This document shows positions 11,001-21,289 of a stretch of DNA of 29,951 bases, piece by piece. Source of the stretch: Larix sibirica (lineage: Eukaryota; Streptophyta; Pinopsida; Pinales; Pinaceae); assembly GCA_004151065.3 (NCBI GenBank), contig NWUY0300016237.1, positions 26,159-56,109 on the forward strand. The letters run 5' to 3'. The first letter of the stretch is position 1; each line of letters opens with the position of its first letter. The position numbers and the translations under genes were made by a program. Under the pieces are notes generated by a model. It had not been told where the DNA came from, did no database searches, and saw only the letters and a program-made list of their open reading frames with translations.

Positions 11001-11657
11001 AAGCTCAAACAGATTATCAAATTATTACGCTCAAACAGATTATCACTATGTAGATTGTTCATGATCATTCCCTGTTTATAAATAGGTGAAATCATGATTC
11101 CACTATGTAGATTCTTCATGATTCCATCGTCCCCTTCCCTGGCTGTAGATCATGATCTATAGAGCAATTATATTTGACTGACATGCAAGTGGAGTTTGGC
11201 AGGTGGGCACACGATAGGAATTGGGCACTGCTCGTCCTTCACAAACAGGCTGTATCCAACGCAGGACTTGAGCGTGGAGGATTCTTTTGCGCAGAAGCTG
11301 TACAAAATATGCCCCACCAGTACAGACAACAACACAACCGTCCTGGACATTCGTAGCCCCAACGTGTTCGACAACAAATACTTCGTAGATCTGGTGGAGA
11401 GGCAAGTTCTCTTCACTTCTGATCACTCTCTGTTGTCCAACTCCAAGACCAAGAAGATCGTTCACAGCTTTGCCTCCAATCAGACGTTGTTCTTTCAGAA
11501 ATTTAGGAGGGCCATCGTAAAGATGGGGCAGGTGGGCGTGCTCACAGGCAAGCATCAGGGAGAGATTCGCAGCAACTGCTCTGCTCCGAATCCCTCCGCC
11601 TCATATGCATGGGAACTTGCAACTATGGTCGACGATGCTCAGATTCTTGACCAGTAA
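8092..11657 (+). CDS. Class III secretory peroxidase (PRX12-like), copy 1
   Basis: A haem peroxidase oxidising phenolic and other donors with H2O2, probably in the cell wall or vacuole. Exons are 8092-8352, 8459-8653, 10390-10558 and 11203-11657; all introns are GT-AG (106, 1736 and 644 bases) at the classical class III positions. The product is 359 aa. Residues 1 to about 31 form a hydrophobic signal peptide. Distal Arg78 and His82 lie in RLHFHDCF, a calcium-site loop in GCDAS (88-92), proximal His211 in GGHTIG, and its Asp partner at 265 in FDNKY. All eight conserved Cys are present (51, 84, 89, 132, 138, 218, 245, 334). N-glycosylation sequons start at 174, 186, 196, 252, 301 and 333. From memory it is closest in style to Arabidopsis PRX12, including SASGPSEQ. 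A tail of about 25 residues follows the last Cys, possibly a vacuolar extension. Val277 replaces the Gly usual before LFTSD. No canonical AATAAA is seen just after the stop. Confidence 0.93.
9015..9115. repeat. 35-bp tandem repeat in peroxidase intron 2
   Basis: TTTGAAAAAGTTTATTGAGT starts at 9015 and again at 9050 (period 35), followed by a shortened third unit from about 9084. It is recurrent AT-rich intron sequence with no splice or coding role visible. Confidence 0.75.
9225..9716. repeat. Degenerate minisatellite in peroxidase intron 2
   Basis: About ten diverged copies of a unit near 34 bases, resembling TAAGGCTGACATCATCATAT followed by CCATCCCTTATCT, occupy most of this stretch. Clear copies occur near 9225, 9259, 9345, 9450, 9478, 9531, 9567, 9647 and 9682. 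Some are separated by GAAG-ATTATAAC-type spacers, so a higher-order unit may exist. The array explains much of the unusual length of intron 2 (1736 bases). It is repeated at 13794-14285 in the second segment copy. Confidence 0.8.
10640..10728 (+). ncRNA. Candidate miRNA-like hairpin in peroxidase intron 3
   Basis: Two 35-base arms (10640-10674 and 10694-10728) are inverted repeats separated by 19 bases. Thirty-three positions are perfectly complementary. The other two (10663 with 10705, 10669 with 10699) are T/G and G/T, which pair as G-U in plus-strand RNA but would be A/C mismatches in minus-strand RNA. Part of the loop offers an alternative AAAGTCAA/TTGACTTT pairing. Length, near-perfect stem and small loop resemble a young plant miRNA precursor, but a short foldback transposon would look the same. 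I cannot name a known miRNA in either arm. The second segment copy is at 15209-15297. Confidence 0.4.
10780..10987. repeat. Diverged long inverted repeat in peroxidase intron 3
   Basis: Arms 10780-10836 and 10931-10987 (57 bases each) are inverted copies at roughly three-quarters identity, with a nearly exact core of TTTAAAAATGATGGA and its complement. The 94-base spacer also has self-complementary parts. The structure suggests an old foldback or MITE-like insertion only 50 bases downstream of the small hairpin. No flanking target-site duplication was recognised. Confidence 0.5.
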
Positions 11658-11730
11658 ATCGATCTTACAGAAATGTGAACTGAAATCAATCTTGTTGGAT
11701 GCTTTCCTCGTTCTAATTTATATGTAATGG

Positions 11731-11731
11731 N
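11731..11731. other. Single-N contig join 2
   Basis: The sequence before the N (ending ATGTAATGG) recurs at 16291-16299, where it continues into an (AT)n run 8 bases later. The sequence after the N matches 7163 onwards. The left contig therefore ended just before a microsatellite and the right contig overlaps it by about 4.57 kb. Confidence 0.9.
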
Positions 11732-12660
11732 ATATATAAACAGTTATTGATTTATTTGATATAAGTATACTAGAAGTCGTCAACTTTATTTGATATAGGC
11801 ATACTGGAAGTCATCAACTTTATTTGATATAGGCATACTAGAAGTCATCAGGAGGCAGAAAGGAGAGAGACAAAATACCACAAATACTCACACAATACAT
11901 CTCACAAAATGTTAAATTTTCCTTAAAAGTATTTGTAAACTCAATAGCATTCTTGGCTTAATCTTGAGGACTAGCTGACTTAGTAGGGGCTAGCGATGGC
12001 ACATCATATCTCTATACATCACGAAAATTCAGAATCAATTACTTTTTCCAATTCACCTTTCCCATGTTCCATGTTTAGTGGTTGTTCTAAACCATATTGA
12101 CAAGTGGAAGGTTTAAAAGTTTGATATGGATCCAATAAAAAAATGTAATTATGTGGTGGTGGGTACTGTTAACTGTTGTTGTGAACCATATTGACTAGGG
12201 GAGATTTAAAAGTTTGACATGCCAATAAAAAATTGTAATTATGTACAATTTTAAGCACATTGTATATAACGAAGGACAGCTCTATTTGTCCACCAGTGTG
12301 GGCCATCCTGATTTCTATACCTATTGATAGACTGTCCAGACTTACAGAACGCGATTGATAACACCTTTAATACTCAATGGAGTATTCATGAGTGCTAATG
12401 GGCATAATAATGGGCACTCGGTCGTTGTGGGTCACAGTCTTTTTGTTCTTCTCCTTTTTGTCATATCAAAAAATATTGACAGGCATGCCTGAATCTCTAG
12501 GATCAGACATCAAAACATATTGACAGGCAGGTCTAAATCTCGAGGAGCAGACAGCCAAATATGATTATAAATAGCCATTATGCCAAGGTTTTCCCCATCG
12601 AAAGCAGGCGAGCTTCCTCTCTTTTGTATGCTCTAGTTTTGCTGCTTCATTCCCTTCACA

Positions 12661-15600
12661 ATGGGGAAACTTATTATCAGCTTAGTTCCCCTGGTCTATT
12701 TATGGTTTTTAGCTCTCATTGTGCTCATATCGACTGTGGCTCCTGCAATATCTCATGACGACGAGCCACCCCTACTGAAGGGTCTGTCATGGAGCTTCTA
12801 TAGAAAGAGCTGCCCTGACTTGGAGACAGTTGTCGAGAAACGCATAGATTTCTTTCTCAGCAAAGACATCACACAAGCTGCAGGAATATTGCGACTCCAT
12901 TTCCATGATTGCTTTGTGCAGGTATTGAATATTAATAAACTCCATCAAGTTCATGTTCTGTATACTACTATACTACCCCTGGATAAGTTCAACTGTTCAT
13001 GTACATATTGGAGTTTTTATTTTGCAGGGATGCGATGCTTCGATCTTACTCGACGGCTCGGCCAGTGGACCGAGCGAGCAGTCTGCTATTCCAAATCTGA
13101 GTCTGAGAGCTCAGGCCTTTAAAATAATAAATGACATAAAGGAAAATGTGGAGGCAATTTGTCCTAACACTGTTTCCTGTGCAGACATCACTACATTGGC
13201 AGCAAGAGAATCTGTGAAGAAGGTAAGCACTAATCGACCAGTTGTTATATACCAGCATTAATATGGAAGTACTCTAAATGTAAACTGCAATATTGTTTTT
13301 TTATCCAAAGCAAATGAATCTATATAGTTAAAATATTATTGCTGTTCTTATCAGATAGGCATACACCCAACCATGATCCCTGCCTTTTTTTTTCATTTTT
13401 TATTCCTTTCAGAAAATGAACGATATGGATTTTCTCTCTTTTATGAAAGACTAGTTTATTGAGTTCATTTTTGAAAAAATGACTGAAATCCATTTAATAC
13501 ATTATTGTATTTGTATGGATAGAAGTGAGTGTACTTTACACTTCAGTATTGATTGTAGGGTAAGAAGCAAGTGCATTTTATAGTTTGAAAAAGTTTATTG
13601 AGTTTATTACTTAAATCCTTTGAAAAAGTTTATTGAGTTTATTACTAAAATCCTTTTTATTGAGTTTATTATTAAAATCTTTTAATACATTAAAGTATTG
13701 AGAAAAGTAAGTGTATTTTACAATTTAGTATTAATTGCATGAAAAAAAAGAAGTACATTTTATAGTTTGGTATTGAAGAAATTATAACTTTTGTAAGGTT
13801 GACATTATTATATCCATTCCTTATCTATAAGGCTGACATCATCATATCCATAAAGCATGTGCATTATATTGCTGATATCATCATATTCATGATTATCATA
13901 TCCATCCCTTCTCTATAAAGCTGACATCATGATATCCATGAAGCACATGCATTTTATAATCTAGTATGGAAGAGATTACAACACTCATCCCTTATTTGTA
14001 ATCCCTTATTTGTAAGGCTGACATTATCATATCCATCCCTTATCTATAAGGCTGCCATCATCGTATTTATGAAGTAATTATAACATTTATCTTTTATTGT
14101 AAGGCTGACATTATCATATCCATCCCTTATTATAAGACTAACATCATCATATCCATGAAACAAATATATTTTATAGTTTAGTATTGAAGAAATTATAACA
14201 ACCATCTCTTATTTGTAAGATTGATATCATCATATTTATCCCTTACTTATAAGATTGACATCATTATATCCATCCCTTATATGTAAACCAGCTCTGCAAA
14301 ATTTGAGGCTTTGCCCATGCTAAAATCATCATATCACCCAATAAATAGCACCATCATAATATGGACCCAATATTACCTAATATACTCATATGGACCCAAT
14401 GTTTTCTTTAATTACCTTTTGTGTAAAAGTTAAATTCCTTTTAACCAAAAATCTTTCAATACATTAAATCCTTTTAACCAAAAATATTTCACACATTTTA
14501 ACATCATCTAGACCCATCATTTTCTTTCATATCATTTTTAACTTTTCATATCATTTTTAGCTTTATTAAAGTTAAATTTCTTTTAACTATAAATCTTTAA
14601 AGTATTAAAATATTTGCATCTTAATTTATTTTATTCCCACTTATACTAAATACATTGAAAATTAATACTAAATATATAGAAATTTAGATAAATCTACATT
14701 GTTTAAATACATTCCAATTTATCAAAACTGTTTTCATATTTTTATATTATTTATAATTTCTTTAAAGTAAAATATTTTTTATCCTTGCTAAATACATCTT
14801 TTTAAGGTAGAATTATGATAAATCTACACTGTTTGAACGCATACATTGAAAATCGAGCCGTTGTTTTTATTTTTATTTTTAATTTTTATGGTTACGAATT
14901 TAGTAAACAGGGAAATCTGATGATGGTTAGATCTGGCGTTGTGATGAATACGATTTAGGCTGGAGGACCGAGCTACAGAGTGCCATTGGGACGAAGAGAT
15001 GGGCTGAGCTTCGCCTCTATGAACGTAACTCTTGCCAATCTGCCTGCTCCCACTTCCAATATCAGCACCCTCATCAATGCCTTCCATAACAAATCCTTGG
15101 ACAAAACAGACCTCGTTGCACTCTCTGGTATGTATCTACAAACAACTTTTTGAAAAGCATAAGAATCTCTTTATATAACTAAACTAGCATAAAATTTGGG
15201 TTTCGATGGCTGATTCCCTCTATCCAACTGGTATGGAGCAAAGTCAACTTTTGACTTTGTAACTTTGTTCCATGCCAGTTGGATAGAGGGAATCAGCAAT
15301 CCAGATAAACTTTGAGTATGGATGGATGTTTGGACAGTATTCATATAATATCGTGTTGAATCTTTTTGAGTTTCATTGTGTGGTAATTTAAAAATGATGG
15401 ATGTTAATAGACACTCCACCATCTTTAAGATCTATATGAAGCTAACACTCTATCCAGTTTCATAAAGATTTTGAAGATAGATGAAGTATCCACTCCAAAA
15501 ACGTCCATCATTTTTAAACTACTACACAGTAAAATTTCAGAAAATTCAACCCAATAACCTAAAATTATTAAGCTCAAACAGATTATCAAATTATTACGCT

Positions 15601-16226
15601 CAAACAGATTATCACTATGTAGATTGTTCATGATCATTCCCTGTTTATAAATAGGTGAAATCATGATTCCACTATGTAGATTCTTCATGATTCCATCGTC
15701 CCCTTCCCTGGCTGTAGATCATGATCTATAGAGCAATTATATTTGACTGACATGCAAGTGGAGTTTGGCAGGTGGGCACACGATAGGAATTGGGCACTGC
15801 TCGTCCTTCACAAACAGGCTGTATCCAACGCAGGACTTGAGCGTGGAGGATTCTTTTGCGCAGAAGCTGTACAAAATATGCCCCACCAGTACAGACAACA
15901 ACACAACCGTCCTGGACATTCGTAGCCCCAACGTGTTCGACAACAAATACTTCGTAGATCTGGTGGAGAGGCAAGTTCTCTTCACTTCTGATCACTCTCT
16001 GTTGTCCAACTCCAAGACCAAGAAGATCGTTCACAGCTTTGCCTCCAATCAGACGTTGTTCTTTCAGAAATTTAGGAGGGCCATCGTAAAGATGGGGCAG
16101 GTGGGCGTGCTCACAGGCAAGCATCAGGGAGAGATTCGCAGCAACTGCTCTGCTCCGAATCCCTCCGCCTCATATGCATGGGAACTTGCAACTATGGTCG
16201 ACGATGCTCAGATTCTTGACCAGTAA
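12661..16226 (+). CDS. Class III secretory peroxidase (PRX12-like), copy 2
   Basis: Exons 12661-12921, 13028-13222, 14959-15127 and 15772-16226 encode a protein that appears identical to the 359-aa peroxidase of copy 1; the introns match too, apart from three adjacent bases in intron 2 (14612-14614). The reaction, domains and catalytic residues are as described for copy 1. Because even intron and promoter repeats are unchanged and the copy begins at a single-N join, it most likely represents the same gene assembled twice or its second allele, not a paralogue. This copy has the more complete 3' flank: no AATAAA is seen, and an AT microsatellite begins 80 bases after the stop. Confidence 0.9.
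15209..15297 (+). ncRNA. Candidate miRNA-like hairpin, second copy
   Basis: Base-for-base repeat of the hairpin at 10640-10728, in intron 3 of peroxidase copy 2. It is probably the same genomic locus represented twice, so it should not be counted as independent support. Confidence 0.35.
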
Positions 16227-16306
16227 ATCGATCTTACAGAAATGTGAACTGAAATCAATCTTGTTGGATGCTTTCCTCGTTCTAATTTATATGTAATGGA
16301 CATGAA

Positions 16307-16328
16307 ATATATATATATATATATATAT
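16307..16328. repeat. (AT)11 microsatellite
   Basis: An uninterrupted AT dinucleotide run 80 bases after the stop of peroxidase copy 2. The first contig copy breaks off at 11730, corresponding to 8 bases before this run, which suggests the microsatellite caused the break. Confidence 0.9.
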
Positions 16329-17142
16329 GAATGATACCCTAGTGTTCATAATAGTGATCACTCACTCTTATAAGGTAAAGGGTTTGCTATTTTGAAATAA
16401 TTGTTGTGTATGGGTGGAAATGGAAATAAATTATTGACATAGGAAATGATAATTGAGTTGGTCTCATTATGATGGCTTTTCATTGTATAAATAGGAAATT
16501 GATAATATAAAATATTTCACAATATTTACATTAATCTAAACACTTATTGATATAATCAAATTTTAAAAATATAATATTAAAATGTAGAAAATTTAATAAA
16601 TTTTGAAACATATAAATCTGATGTTAACTACACAAATAAGATAAATTAAACCATAAACAAATTAGATAAATTAGAAGGTTGTTGTGCACTAGTTTGAAAA
16701 CCTTTTTTAAAGTGCAAATGGTAAGGAAAAATTTGCACCCTCTAGACTTGGTAGATCCCATTTTAAGATGGATCTATGGTGGTATAATTCATGCATCTTA
16801 TCTAACATTTATATATTACTCTTATATTAAACCATCCACACCTTAAATCTACATTCATACTATTACTTAGATGAATAAATGTCAATTTTTTTTACCACAT
16901 ATAGGTAAGAAGAAATTGCATAAGCAAATATGCTATTTTTTTAACGAAAATGATAGATTTGTATTTATAAAACGATGAAAAAGATATAAGTAGAAAAATA
17001 CGCAATTCCAAAATAAGTTTTCGGAGGTCTTTGAGCATTATTTATCTCTATTACAGTCTTCCATAATACTATGAGTCTTAAATAGAAAACACCTTCTCCT
17101 AAATTGCTATAAATTCTAACATATTGTCCTATCTCTTAGGAG
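16329..17142. other. AT-rich intergenic stretch
   Basis: About 0.8 kb between the peroxidase 3' flank and the LINE. I see no open frame, RNA gene or clear element end. The true left boundary of the LINE probably lies within the last 100 bases (about 17100-17240), where base composition shifts from AT-rich to balanced. Confidence 0.5.
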
Positions 17143-17212
17143 ATGGCTAGGTTTAGGGTTTCTAAGGAACTGCATTTTTTCTGCAGGAATGGCGTGATTT
17201 TGTTGGTAGAGG

Positions 17213-19212
17213 TTGACTAAACTTGGCAACAAACTCTTGGAGTCCAGTTGGCCCCTTGGGGCCAACCTAGTACTAGCCAAGTCAAAAAAGTGGGAAGTAA
17301 ATTTGGTTTGTTGTCATTTTCGGTTGGCCGCTATCTGTCATCTTCAGCTAGTTTTGCGGATTGCTATTAGTTTCTCTCCTCTACTATTTTGGTGGGGCTG
17401 TCAGGATTACACCTTGTTGCTGGTCTGCGGATTGTTTACCTCTACATTTGGCGGTGTTGTGGGCTCCAGGTGCTGTGGTCCCAGGACGAGCAACTGCTGG
17501 TCTTTTGGAGGTGGCGTTTCAATGGGACAACCCGGGAATACAGCTGGTATTCCACTTTCTATTGTGGGGGACTCCGTGCAGGAGGAAGGGAGTCACACAT
17601 TTGGATCGGAGGAGTTCAGGAATCGACAGAACAAAACTTTTCACTCTCATGCTTGGTCGAGTCGTTGCAGGGGTGAGAAAGCCCGGAAGCGAAGGTCGAA
17701 CAAAACCCTGAAAGTGAGGGAGGGCCTCGACTGTTTCTCCATTCCGGTCGAAACTAACCTGGAGTGGATTAAGAAGTTACATACCTAGGTTGTTGTTGGG
17801 CGACTTGAGTTTACTGGAGGCGACCAGCTTGAATTGGTGGATTGGGTTCGGAAGAACTGGTGTACCCTGTTTGTGGGGATATGCCTAGGGTCATGCAACT
17901 GTTAAATGGTTGGGTTATGTTTATTTTTTCGAAACCAGAACATGTGAGTCTGGTTCTTAAGAGATTTTGGTGTTTTAAAGATGGGTCCTTCTGCCTTAAG
18001 AAGTGGCATTTGTCATTTGATCCTTTGAAGGAGAAGCAATAGTTTATACATCTTTGGCTCGTTATACCTGGTCTGTCGATCGAGCTCTGGACAGAGAACA
18101 TTCTTATTGGTATAGCTAATTCTGTAGGTAGATTCGTCCGGCTTGACAATAGATCATTATTTGGGTTTGATAAGAGGTCGGCTAAAGTAATGGTGGAGTT
18201 CGAAATAGACCTAGGTCTACAGGCAGAAATTGAACTTCAATGGGGTGAGAGGGTGTGGCGGCAGCGTCTGGATTACTTCATAATTCCTTTTCGTTGTCAT
18301 TATTGTCTGAAGATGGGGCACATTCGCTCTCACTGTCCGGATTTACGGTCTTCTTCTTCGTTGAGGACGCTGTTGAACAATTCTGATGCAAAAGGGCATT
18401 TACATTCGCATTGGAATGCTACTTCTCTGGAGCCTCATGTATCTCCGGGTAAGTTATCTCCCAAACTCGGTTCGCTTATCCCTGTTATTCCAAAAGACGA
18501 ATTAGATTGTATTCGGGATGCCGAGACTATTCTTGATAGAAAATTGGCATCGGGGGATACTATTTTGCATTTAGGTAATGTTGGGGTTTTGGAAACTGAT
18601 GTTAGTCATATTTTTGAGAAGTCTAGGGCTTGTAGAGGTCTATTTGGGGATTCATTTGCCACTGGGGGGGATTCTGAACCCATTGACTTGGCAGCTGATT
18701 GTTCGTTGAATAGGGGTTCGGATGTGGGGGTGTCTAGGGTTTCTGTTGAAGCCCCTACTACTTTGCATGTTGAGCCCTCTGGTTTGGTTGTTGGGGGTTT
18801 GGGGATTGTGGAATCGGGGCCTTATACTGGTGATGATTCCACTATTTTAGGGGAGGAGGGATATGTGACCTCACATAAGACGGATATCCTCTCGCCGTTG
18901 CCTATATTTTCTAAAAATCCCTCTTCAAATCCAAGGGTTCAGTCCTGTAATAACGTTCGTTTTCAAAATGTTACACTTAGAAAACCCCATCGGAAAGGTA
19001 GAAAGGAGTTGGGGGGTTCTGTTGATACTGCTTTAGAGTCTGTGTCTGTTTCTGAGCATATAATTTTCAGTTTGGAGAATAGTGTTGTTCACCTTTCGCC
19101 TGAGAATTCTGGTTCTTCTAAGGATAACGTGACTGTTTCATCTGGTGGTGGTTTGGGGGAGTCTGATATTGGGGGCCTTGGAGCAAATTCCCCCTATAAA
19201 TTGGGTTCCTAA
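17213..19212 (+). pseudogene. LINE A ORF1: gag-like RNA-binding protein, broken
   Basis: ORF1 of plant L1 elements binds the element RNA to form the transposition particle. The 5' end is uncertain: the frame opens at 17213 after a TAG, with possible starts near 17143 or 17189. It meets TAG at 17786, shifts frame near 17865, meets TAG again at 18040, then runs open to TAA at 19210-19212. The part from about 17700 to 18290 resembles a DUF4283-type domain (NGWVMFIFSKPE, FDPLKE, VIPGLSIELW). A CCHC zinc knuckle with CX2CX4HX4C spacing follows at about 18295-18340. After it comes a low-complexity Ser/Gly-rich tail. The stop codon overlaps the ORF2 start as TAATG. Domain naming is from memory of plant LINE proteins. 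Confidence 0.8.
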
Positions 19213-21287
19213 TGTCTATCTGCACACTTAATATTAGAGGGTTGGGGTCGGCTGTGCGAGCTAGGGTCCTCTCCAACCTCATTGCTACTACTTGCCCTAA
19301 TATTCTACTACTGCAAGAAACTATGTGTGTGGATAATTTGGCTGTTTCGAAAGTTGCTAGTATTCTTCCCGGGTGGGAAATTTCGACTATTAGTTTGAAT
19401 GGACTGTCTGGTGGGTTACTGGCGGCTTGGGATCCCAGGTTTTTCTCATTTTTGGTTTATAAGACCCAGTGGGGATTATTGATGGAAGGATTATGCAAAA
19501 TGAATGGTTTGCATCTTAATATATTAAATTGTTACGCTCCTTATAAAAATCGGGAAGATTTCTGGATGGGTCTGCAGTCATCTAGGATTTTATTGATGGA
19601 GAATATCATGGTGGTGGGTGATCTGAATTTTACCAGATTGGCACAAGATATCTGGGGTGCTAAAGCTAAGATGGATGTTCTTACTGACTTCTTTACTGAG
19701 TTTCTTTTAAATAATAATTTAATTGATGTTGTCACAGGGGTGAACACTCCTACCTAGACTAATGGCAGAAGTGGGCAAGATGGGATCCATAAGAGATTGG
19801 ATAAATTCTTGGTTCATGAATCACTGCTTCACTCTGTTGGAAAATATAGAACATGGGTTGGGCAGAATAAGATTTCTGATCATTGGCCGGTATTCTTCCA
19901 AATTGATGATTGTGTTTATCTGCAGAAATTTCCTTTTAAATTTGATAGCTCATGGCTGAGCCAAGATGATTTTGTGCATTTTGCTAAGGAGGGCTGGCTG
20001 AATCTTTGCAACAACATTGAGCTTAATCTGGTGGACAATTTCTTTCAGAAATTGCAAAAATTCAAGCAAAAGGTTTCTAGTTGGATACATTCGAGGAAGC
20101 AGTTGGATAGATAGAATCTATTATTGGTTGAAGAACAATTGTAGGATCTTTACACTATTAACTTGGAAAGGCCTTTGGATAGTAAGAATTTTGAATTACT
20201 TAAAATATTGGAGGAGGAGAAGGCTAATATATTCCCTAGAGAAGAAAAGGAATGGAGAATGAAGAGCAGAGCTCTTTGGGTTAATTTCGGGGATAGTAAT
20301 ACTAGGTTCTTTCACACTTTTGCTTCGACTAGAAGAAACAACAATACTATCTGGAAGTTATCAGATGACGCGGGGAATGAAGTTGTAGGTCAACAAGAGC
20401 TACATAATTTGGCATTGAAACACTTCAGAAATATTTACTCTGTGGATCTTGGTTGTGATCTTGATTCACAGCTCCAGGTGGTCAAAAATTATCTGAGATT
20501 CTTTGATAATGATACTGCAAAGGAATTATGTCAAGAAGTAACTTCGGAGGAGGTGGAGAGGACACTTAAACTTTTTGCTAAGGAAAAAAGTCCAGGGCCC
20601 GATGGCTGGACTGTGGAATTGTTTTTACATTTCTTTGATATAATGGGTGAAGATATTGTCAGGATGGTGGAGTACACTCGGAAGGAGGGTTATATGTTTG
20701 GGGCTTTAAACTCTACCTTTATAACTTTAATTCCTAAAGTGAATGACCCGAAGCATTTTGGTGATTTCAGGCCGATTGCCTTATGCAATCTGTTTTATAA
20801 GATTGTATCTAAGATCATTGCTGGGAGGCTTAAGCCGGTTCTCTCAAAATATATTTCAAAGGAACACTTTGGCTTTTTACAGGATAGACAAATTCATGAT
20901 GTTGTTGGTATTACACAGGAAGTATTACATTCTGTAAAATGCAAGAAGAAGAAAGCTATTCTTCTTAAAATGAACTTAGAAAAAGCATATGATAGAGTTA
21001 ATTGGGACTTTCTCTGGCTAGTCCTGATTCAAATCGGCATTCCATCCTTGGCTATCAAATGGATCATGACCTGTGTGGATACTACAAATATTGCAGTGCT
21101 AGTGAATGGGGCTCCTACCTCATTTTTCAGCTGCTCCAGAGGCATTCGACAGGGGTGCTCACTATCTCCACTGTTGTTTCTCTTGGTGATTGAGGGACTT
21201 AGCAGATTGATTATTCAGGAAAACATGGATGGTAAGATTACTGGTATTAAAATCACTAAGGATCTTTACATTACACATGTCCTGTTT
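19212..21287 (+). pseudogene. LINE A ORF2: endonuclease and reverse transcriptase, broken
   Basis: ORF2 nicks target DNA and reverse-transcribes the element RNA. The apurinic-type endonuclease domain spans residues 1 to about 228, with LNIRG (Asn7), LLQET (Glu36), GDLN (Asp137/Asn139) and SDHW (Asp223/His224). The RT follows: SPGPDG, ALCNLFYK, GFLQDRQIHD, the motif A region EKAYDRVNW and QGCSLSPLLF. The frame is interrupted by TAG at 19755 (where Trp is expected before TNGR), 20112 and 20142, and is open from 20145 to the contig end. The catalytic Asp of RT motif A is replaced by Asn (AAC at 20973-20975). The sequence stops at the N, one codon before VDD. It cannot encode an active enzyme. 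Confidence 0.88.
21059..21287. repeat. Imperfect overlap across join 3, left copy
   Basis: This 229-base piece of LINE A RT recurs at 21289-21517 with 15 substitutions and no indels (about 93% identity). Eleven substitutions are silent and four change residues (Cys/Arg, Leu/Met, Glu/Ala, Asn/Lys). Confidence 0.88.
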
Positions 21288-21288
21288 N
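21288..21288. other. Single-N contig join 3 (likely chimeric)
   Basis: The contigs either side overlap by 229 bases, but at about 93% identity, unlike the nearly perfect overlaps at joins 2 and 4. The join therefore probably connects two different copies of the same LINE family. Confidence 0.75.
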
Positions 21289-21289
21289 A

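Larger units (their letters stand above)
7163..11730. repeat. Duplicated segment, copy 1 (peroxidase locus)
   Basis: This 4,568-base segment recurs at 11732-16299 with a constant offset of 4569. By eye the only difference is three adjacent bases (10043-10045 against 14612-14614). Copy 1 ends exactly at the N at 11731 and copy 2 starts exactly after it. This fits two overlapping contigs joined without merging. A true tandem duplication would not be expected to have both ends at the gap. Confidence 0.9.
11732..16299. repeat. Duplicated segment, copy 2 (peroxidase locus)
   Basis: Repeat of 7163-11730 at a constant offset of 4569. It carries everything found in the first copy: the 34-bp array (11751-11852), 44-bp repeat (12465-12552), TATA box (12566-12573), gene, minisatellite and hairpin. 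Unlike copy 1 it continues into unique flanking sequence after 16299. Confidence 0.9.
17143..21287 (+). mobile_element. LINE (L1-like) retrotransposon A, 5' part, dead
   Basis: A non-LTR retrotransposon in plus orientation with ORF1 (RNA-binding type) and ORF2 (endonuclease plus reverse transcriptase). It is cut by the contig end at 21287, just before the codons for the RT VDD motif. The GC-richer composition contrasts with its AT-rich surroundings. No 5' target-site duplication can be assigned because its 3' end is not in this contig. At least four in-frame TAG stops and one frame change make it non-autonomous. Positions 17236-20768 recur at 26419-29951. Confidence 0.88.

Noticed and set aside
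11157-11555. 132-codon open frame on the minus strand opposite peroxidase exon 4
   Set aside because: It is a shadow of the GC-richer exon. It has no domain, and the sense strand carries the conserved peroxidase residues.
7163-16299. True recent tandem duplication of the peroxidase gene
   Set aside because: The copy boundary coincides exactly with the single N and no unique sequence separates the copies, which is the pattern of unmerged contig overlap. It cannot be excluded without reads.
17361-17711. Two extra overlapping frames (17361-17711 and 17389-17676) as separate LINE genes
   Set aside because: They overlap the ORF1 leader on the same strand, lack recognisable domains and end without linking to the DUF4283-like region. 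They are probably chance open frames in GC-richer DNA.
17786-20144. Programmed stop-codon readthrough at the recurring TAG codons
   Set aside because: Stops occur at several unrelated places and are accompanied by frame changes and catalytic-residue loss, so ordinary decay explains them better.
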